From positions 126,475,132 through 126,539,131 of the forward strand of contig NC_067282.1 of NCBI RefSeq assembly GCF_020740795.1: DNA of 64,000 nucleotides. The letters are read 5' to 3'. The notes under the pieces were generated by a model. That model searched no databases and was not told where the DNA came from. It worked only from the letters and a program-made list of their open reading frames with translations. Position 1 is the first letter of the stretch, and every line of letters starts with the position of its first letter. Of this stretch, positions 61,301 through 64,000 are shown in pieces. The stretch comes from Apus apus (taxonomy: Eukaryota > Chordata > Aves > Apodiformes > Apodidae). Position numbers and translations under genes: made by a program.

Positions 61301-62500
61301 ACAAGTGCCTATGCCTGAACAGCAAGGAAGCAGGACTTTCATAGGGTGGTTCAAAAAGCTGAAATCAGGGCTGGCCACAAAACCAGCCTGTCTGCCACTA
61401 CACAAGCCCACAACAAAACTATACACCTGTCCCCGTGTTCAGACATAGAGACCCATGCACACTGAGGACAGGTGCCCCACTGAACCCAGCAACAGGATGC
61501 CTCAAGAAGAAGGGAGACATGCTCCTCACCTGGGTTTGTACCATCAATTTCCACAGTGACAGGGAGGGCACAGACAGCAGTGGCAGACTTCTGCACTAGG
61601 GCTGCACTGTCTGTCATGGTGAGGGACAGCTCAGTTGCCATGCAGAGAAGGACTGCCTCTTTGGAGTTACTCTTGACAGGGCAGTCCCTGCTCACGTGTG
61701 GGAGCCCACTCCTCCGAAGCACTTTGGCCAGGATGCGGTGGAGGGATGCATATGCAGGGCAGTTGGCAGCTGGGATGTGCAGAAAGGCAGTGCAGTCATG
61801 TACCAGCCTTTGCAGCCAGTCCTTCAAGGGGGCCTGGAGCTCCTCATGCTTCTCTACATGCTTGTTGAAAAGAGCGAGTGCCTTGCGGAAGTGGTAGTGC
61901 TCCCCGGGCCCCACCACCGGGTACTTGGCTGCCCGGCCGTTCTGCCCCAGGATGCTCAGCCCGAAGCGGTTCAGGATTTTGTTGCCAGGATATTCTGCCA
62001 CAGCAGCTTTGCCACGGTTCTGGGAAGCCCAGTACCAGGCCTGGCCTCCAATCAGTAGGCCACCTCCCTCCGCTACAAAAGCATGGATCCTCTCCGCCTG
62101 TCCGTCACTGTAAGAAGAGCAGCAGTACACGCTGATGTTGCCCGTCAACTGTGACACCTGCGAGCTCACCTTCTCCTGAGAGAGGAGGCTACACAGTTTC
62201 TTCAGGCTGGCATCCACACCCACCAGCCCCTTTCTCCCACCATCCAGCCAGTGGACAGCATTGAGCAGGAATTTGGCCAGCTTTGGGGAGAACAGCTGAC
62301 CCTCGTGGCTTGCCACCACAACACGGCCCCGGCCATAGCGTGCTGCAGCTAAGAGGCAGCCATGCGAGCTGTCCAGGCAGAGTGGGAAGGAGAGTACACC
62401 GTGCACCAGCAGGATGGAGGGTATGCCCCCTGTCACCAAATCCAGCTCTGACAAACCACGCAGGAGAAACTCAGCATCAAGGCTGAGGTTGGCCTGGTGC
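52145..62500 (-). CDS. TCAF: TRPM8 channel-associated factor (TCAF), 3' six exons
   Basis: Exons 62500-61530, 59593-59499, 58508-58295, 57450-57211, 56129-55792 and 52390-52145 splice in frame to 701 codons plus stop, with GT-AG borders. The protein starts mid-gene. A glycine-rich repeat comes first ([42 protein letters not shown]; about residues 20-190 of the visible part). A beta-rich middle follows ([24 protein letters not shown]). The C-terminal M60-peptidase-like region contains [35 protein letters not shown] and [15 protein letters not shown] proteins bind the cold channel TRPM8 in mammals and control its trafficking and gating; that role in birds is assumed. The repeat-1 exon with the start codon is expected beyond the right edge and was not seen in 62.5-64 kb. 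TCAF1 versus TCAF2 cannot be told. Confidence 0.93.
52391..55791 (-). other. TCAF last intron
   Basis: This 3.4 kb intron contains the plus-strand LTR at 53708-54476. The remainder (52391-53700, 54480-55791) shows no recognised repeat or exon. Confidence 0.55.
53708..54476 (+). mobile_element. Avian ERVL-type LTR
   Basis: It carries the familiar avian LTR text 'ccatggaggacccagcacca', 'ggaaggactcatggagga', 'gccgctggggggaagg', 'gaagaagggaggggtggggt', then ATTAAA and 'ttccccaagttgagtct' followed by 'ttttgcccatga'. Proposed ends are TGTGGCAGG and AAACCACA, but no target duplication is visible, so the borders are approximate. The 132-codon open frame inside is not a host gene. Confidence 0.8.
55792..56129 (-). 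CDS. TCAF: TCAF exon with HELGH motif
   Basis: The acceptor is CTTTCCTGCAG and the donor CTGCAG|GTAACT, 338 bp. It codes for [46 protein letters not shown] and [10 protein letters not shown]. The HELGH codons are at 56028-56014. Confidence 0.95.
56315..56535 (-). mobile_element. CR1 3' fragment, minus
   Basis: 'cacagaatctatgaatggtg' begins the 3' end, followed by 'gcaatctggccttgaacgct' and 'tccagggatgg'. It lies in a TCAF intron. Confidence 0.9.
57168..57193 (+). repeat. (TAATCT)n hexamer repeat
   Basis: Four to five 'taatct' units lie about 18 bp from the donor of the adjoining TCAF exon, on its intronic side. Confidence 0.8.
57211..57450 (-). CDS. TCAF: TCAF exon, 240 bp
   Basis: The acceptor is TCAATGTAG and the donor TGTG|GTAGGT, phase 1 to phase 1. 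It codes for [34 protein letters not shown] and [11 protein letters not shown]. Confidence 0.94.
58295..58508 (-). CDS. TCAF: TCAF exon, 214 bp
   Basis: The acceptor is TTTGCCAG and the donor CTTG|GTAGGT. It codes for [40 protein letters not shown] and VRAPFFKL. Confidence 0.95.
59499..59593 (-). CDS. TCAF: TCAF exon, 95 bp
   Basis: The acceptor is ATCTTTCAG and the donor TGAAG|GTAAGC. It codes for [18 protein letters not shown], ending GAGLK; length and phase equal the pseudogene copy at 43651-43745. Confidence 0.92.
59594..61529 (-). other. TCAF intron
   Basis: A 1.9 kb intron with an A-rich low-complexity patch near 60798-60835. No further exon or mobile element was recognised. Confidence 0.55.
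61530..62500 (-). CDS. TCAF: TCAF exon: second glycine-rich repeat, 971 bp
   Basis: The acceptor is TTTTTGCAG and the donor CCCAG|GTGAGG. The frame is open throughout, starting in phase after a split codon with [23 protein letters not shown] at 62454 is not the start; the exon continues an upstream coding exon, because the pseudogene copy shows a repeat-1 exon ending in the matching phase. Confidence 0.95.
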
Positions 62501-64000
62501 CTGCAAAAACAAGAGAGGTCCAGGTTAGTCCCCTATAGTCCCAGAATCCTTCCCACAAAAGGTCACCTTGTTCCATTCCCTGCCTCTTCTTTCTCCCCCA
62601 TCCTAGTAAATCATGTTTCCAATTCATCCACTGAAGAAAAAAAATCCATCAACACTTTATTTTTCTCCTTTTAAAGACTCATTTTTTGCAGCCAAGCAAA
62701 TCTGTAAGAATATCAGCACAGGGTCTCCACAATATGAAGATATTATACTGTGAAAGGCCCTCTTATCTCTGCTATTTCCATGTATCTCCTCTATATCACT
62801 GTTGAATTACTCTAATTAAATCTGCAGCTCTCCTTTGGTTACTATGTACTGAGACCCTTTGTTACACAGAGTATGAACCCAGGCATACAGCCCAGGACCT
62901 GCCTTCCAGCGCAGCCTGACACCCTCTGGGTTCAGCAAAGGCCATCAAGAAGATCTAGCCTGTTCAACAGAACCTAGGTATCTGAACTTCTCTGCAGCTC
63001 TGGGTTTGATCAAAACCAATACAAAAGCACCCTAAACAATGTGTAATTCACCATCAGTTGCCTTTTAAAGTCTTGTTAATTGCTTTGTAATTTGTAACTG
63101 CTGAGTTCGCCACCTCTCTCCTACTTCCATGCACCGTGCATGAGGCATGAGACCATGCCCTGCAGGAGGGAACAAGAGTCAATCAGCAAATTTTAATTAA
63201 GTAGCTTCATTTGTTAGCTGTATCCTAAGCACTTCACTGAATTCCACAGCAGGGCATTCTATTACCTTTACTGGGAAACAAACTGAGCATCCAGAGAATA
63301 TAAAATCCAATTACTTGTTTGAAAATAATATAAATTGAGCATTATATACATACAAGGAACAGGCTCTGAAGGAAGGACTTGCAGGCAATTTTATTGTAAT
63401 TGTTGCAGCTGCTACTACAGTAAAATGAAGCAGCCACGCAGAGGAAGTACAGGAGCACTGATGCTCCTCAGAGAAGCCGCTGTGCCTTGTGGAATTCAGC
63501 AGAAAGAGGCATGAGGCACAGCTTGGCACACCTGCCAGCAAAGGGAAGTGGAGAAAGATCACAGAACAATGCCCAGGACTCCACTGCCTGGGCTGCTGTG
63601 CAATACAAGTCACAACAGCCCTGACTTTTTACACCTGCTGCTCCAGGTCCAAAGGGGCCAGGCTTGAATCCCAAAATGACGTGGGAGCACAGAGGTTTCC
63701 TGCTCACAGGCTGTGTCAGGAGCTGAGAAGGGAGGCAGCACCCAGCCCACCTCCTCAGCCTGTACCAGTCCCTGGGTTTCACCCGCAGAGGGTGAATTTC
63801 TGCAAGTAACAGGCTAAACCAGTTCAGCAGGTGCCAGTCAGAGCCTGCCCCAGAAGACTGGCCTGGTGCTCAATCTCCAACCTGGTTTTGAACTGTGTGA
63901 AAGTTGCCCTGAAGGTACACACATCTGGGGAGGAGAACAGGAGTTACTCTTCCTGTCCCTCTCCCAGTGTTGCACTCGGGTACACTTAGTCCAGCAGACT
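62501..64000 (-). other. TCAF upstream intron, window edge
   Basis: No repeat-1 TCAF exon (VAGVYF or GGQAW motifs) and no CR1 tail are visible here. The region reads as intron up to the window edge. Confidence 0.5.

Noticed and set aside
62454-62500. A start codon for the TCAF gene at 62454
   Set aside because: The codon there is TTG and the frame stays open to a good acceptor at 62501. The family has a preceding repeat-1 exon.
63311-63809. Overlapping frames near the right edge as a first TCAF exon
   Set aside because: None contains the repeat-1 motifs ([22 protein letters not shown]) seen in the pseudogene copy.

Overview
This window is bird nuclear DNA. It is littered with CR1 LINE fragments (3' ends with the ATTCTATGA tail, reverse-transcriptase text such as '[10 protein letters not shown]' and 'FADDTKLG') and avian ERVL-type LTRs, and its genes are vertebrate multi-exon genes with GT-AG introns. 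The exact species cannot be told from the sequence. Gene models below were built by reading exons, splice sites and phases by hand.

Layout. (1) 1-7.6 kb: no recognisable gene. (2) 7.7-16.7 kb, plus strand: a complete six-exon C-type lectin receptor (231 aa) of the CLEC4A/DCIR type. It has an N-terminal ITIM (ITYAEV), an uncharged transmembrane segment, and a C-type lectin domain with EPS and WND motifs. (3) 17.4-18.6 kb: an LTR fragment followed by debris of further lectin copies (an exon-6-like piece plus 3' UTR, then an exon-4-like piece). (4) 22-29.2 kb: a dense CR1 graveyard with a solo LTR and nested and tail-to-tail CR1 insertions. (5) 29.7-35.4 kb, plus strand: a second lectin receptor (222 aa) of the activating CLEC4E/CLEC6A type. 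It has a lysine inside the transmembrane segment, EPN and WNN motifs, and no ITIM. (6) 35.4-41.4 kb: mostly unassigned DNA, a solo LTR and a CR1. (7) 41.4-49.3 kb, minus strand: a TCAF (TRPM8 channel-associated factor) paralogue that reads as a pseudogene. It has frameshifts, a stop, lost splice donors, missing last exons and a solo LTR inside its large exon. (8) 52.1-62.5 kb, minus strand: an apparently intact TCAF gene whose last six exons (701 codons) are in the window and whose 5' exon(s) lie beyond the right edge.

How the parts relate. The two lectin genes look like an inhibitory/activating receptor pair. Their first CTLD exon and following intron are almost identical while exons 5 and 6 have diverged, which suggests gene conversion or partial duplication. 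The TCAF genes are a separate tandem family pointing towards the lectins (tail-to-tail). The intact TCAF copy carries an HELGH sequence in its peptidase-M60-like region. All family assignments rest on motif recognition, with no database search.
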